A stretch of DNA of 46,870 bases from a virus, in IMG/VR virus record IMGVR_UViG_3300010370_000061, positions 1 through 46,870 of that record; one strand, written 5' to 3'. Made by a program: the position numbers and the translations under genes. Of this stretch, positions 46,498-46,870 are shown piece by piece (within the stretch, counting starts at the first letter, position 1; each line of letters opens with the position of its first letter). Below the pieces are notes generated by a model. It was not told the DNA's origin and made no database searches. It saw nothing but the letters and a program-made list of their open reading frames with translations.

Positions 46498-46870
46498 CTA
46501 ATGACCTGATAACCAAAGCGCAGGAACTGTTAGACCGCAAACTGGATGACAAACTAAGAGCATCCCAATCTGTCATTCGCGATCTGCGCGGTCAGATTAA
46601 ATCCAAGGAGCTAAAGATCGATGAACTAGAGAAGACCATCGATCTAATCTGCCTCCTTCAGAACTCAACAGACAAACCTAAGCCAATCATCACCGCCAAA
46701 TCAGGGCGCAATCAACTACTGCCTATCATCCAATGGTCAGACTGGCATGTTGAAGAACTGGTTGATTCCCGCAAGACACAAGGGAAAAACAAATACAACT
46801 TGGACATCGCCAAACAGCGGGCTGAGAAATGTGTTCAATCAACCATCAAGATGATCCGTCATGCGGGAAC
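46494..46870 (+). CDS. Metallophosphoesterase-like protein, cut by the window end
   Basis: The first 125 residues are visible. An N-terminal coiled-coil (AQELLDRKLDDKLRASQSVI, LRGQIKSKELKIDELEK) precedes PIIQWSDWHVEELVDSRKT, where S-D-x-H is motif I of calcineurin-like phosphoesterases (metal ligands Asp and His), followed by NKYNLDIAKQRAEKCVQSTI. Phage relatives of this layout are often called DNA repair exonuclease-like or virion-maturation phosphoesterases. The rest lies beyond the window. Confidence 0.65.
   Translation, partial: MTNDLITKAQELLDRKLDDKLRASQSVIRDLRGQIKSKELKIDELEKTIDLICLLQNSTDKPKPIITAKSGRNQLLPIIQWSDWHVEELVDSRKTQGKNKYNLDIAKQRAEKCVQSTIKMIRHAG

Overview
The window is most of a tailed double-stranded DNA bacteriophage genome, or a nearly complete phage contig. 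It is not a bacterial chromosome segment: almost every recognisable gene is a virion, packaging, replication, recombination or lysis gene, packed tightly with many ATGA/TAATG stop-start overlaps. No integrase, excisionase or CI-like repressor was recognised, so a lytic lifestyle is the simplest reading. I see a tail tube and a tape-measure protein but no contractile sheath, so a long non-contractile tail is likely. A Planctomycetota host is an inference. It rests on a small secreted Cys/Arg protein (3881-4198), a secreted protein with a GPPGKY-type strand plus a thioredoxin-like fold (5044-5760), and a Cys-rich small protein beside glycosyltransferases (18663-18914), all of styles common in that phylum.

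Layout. (1) 1-6450, minus strand: a CAP-domain secreted protein, a virion-type beta protein, small basic proteins, an RMF-like protein and a ParB/DUF4417 fusion. These are followed by a probable lysis/envelope cassette: two-TM holin-like protein, a small hydrophobic-tailed protein, a secreted thioredoxin-like protein and a papain-type cysteine peptidase. (2) 6470-16701, minus strand: one long early operon driven by a strong sigma70-like promoter at 16738-16766. It encodes a RusA-type resolvase, family-4 uracil-DNA glycosylase, Cas4/RecB-type nuclease, Sak4-like RecA-fold ATPase, ssDNA-binding-like protein, family A DNA polymerase, primase-helicase and a MazG-like pyrophosphohydrolase. (3) 16898-18724, plus strand: a divergent UvrD-type helicase unit ending in a strong terminator. 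(4) 18663-24339, minus strand: two glycosyltransferases, one fused to a methyltransferase-like domain, a Cys-rich partner, and an 898-residue mucin-like virion protein with Cys-rich modules and a run of 28 threonines. (5) 24766-42134, mostly minus strand: the structural module, read in transcription order as small terminase candidate, large terminase, protease/scaffold, decoration protein, major capsid, adsorption proteins, head-tail connectors, tail tube, tape measure, baseplate-like protein, a frameshifted chaperone-like pair and finally the portal. One virion-type gene (38972-40240) is inverted inside it. (6) 42262-43231, minus strand: a DNA methyltransferase and a small protein. (7) 43320-46870, plus strand: small accessory genes, a Dam-like methyltransferase, a trio of Lys-rich phage proteins, and a metallophosphoesterase cut by the window end.

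The replication genes form a self-sufficient set: primase-helicase, PolA, ssDNA-binding protein, annealase/recombinase, exonuclease, resolvase, UDG and UvrD. The two methyltransferases could protect phage DNA. The observations most worth following are the glycosyltransferase/poly-threonine virion protein unit, a textbook A_AAA_AAA -1 frameshift site in a tail-chaperone-like gene pair far from its usual place, a terminator whose 3' arm doubles as the holin Shine-Dalgarno, the portal gene at the far end of the tail cluster, and a 117-bp triple-nested inverted repeat upstream of the mucin-like gene.
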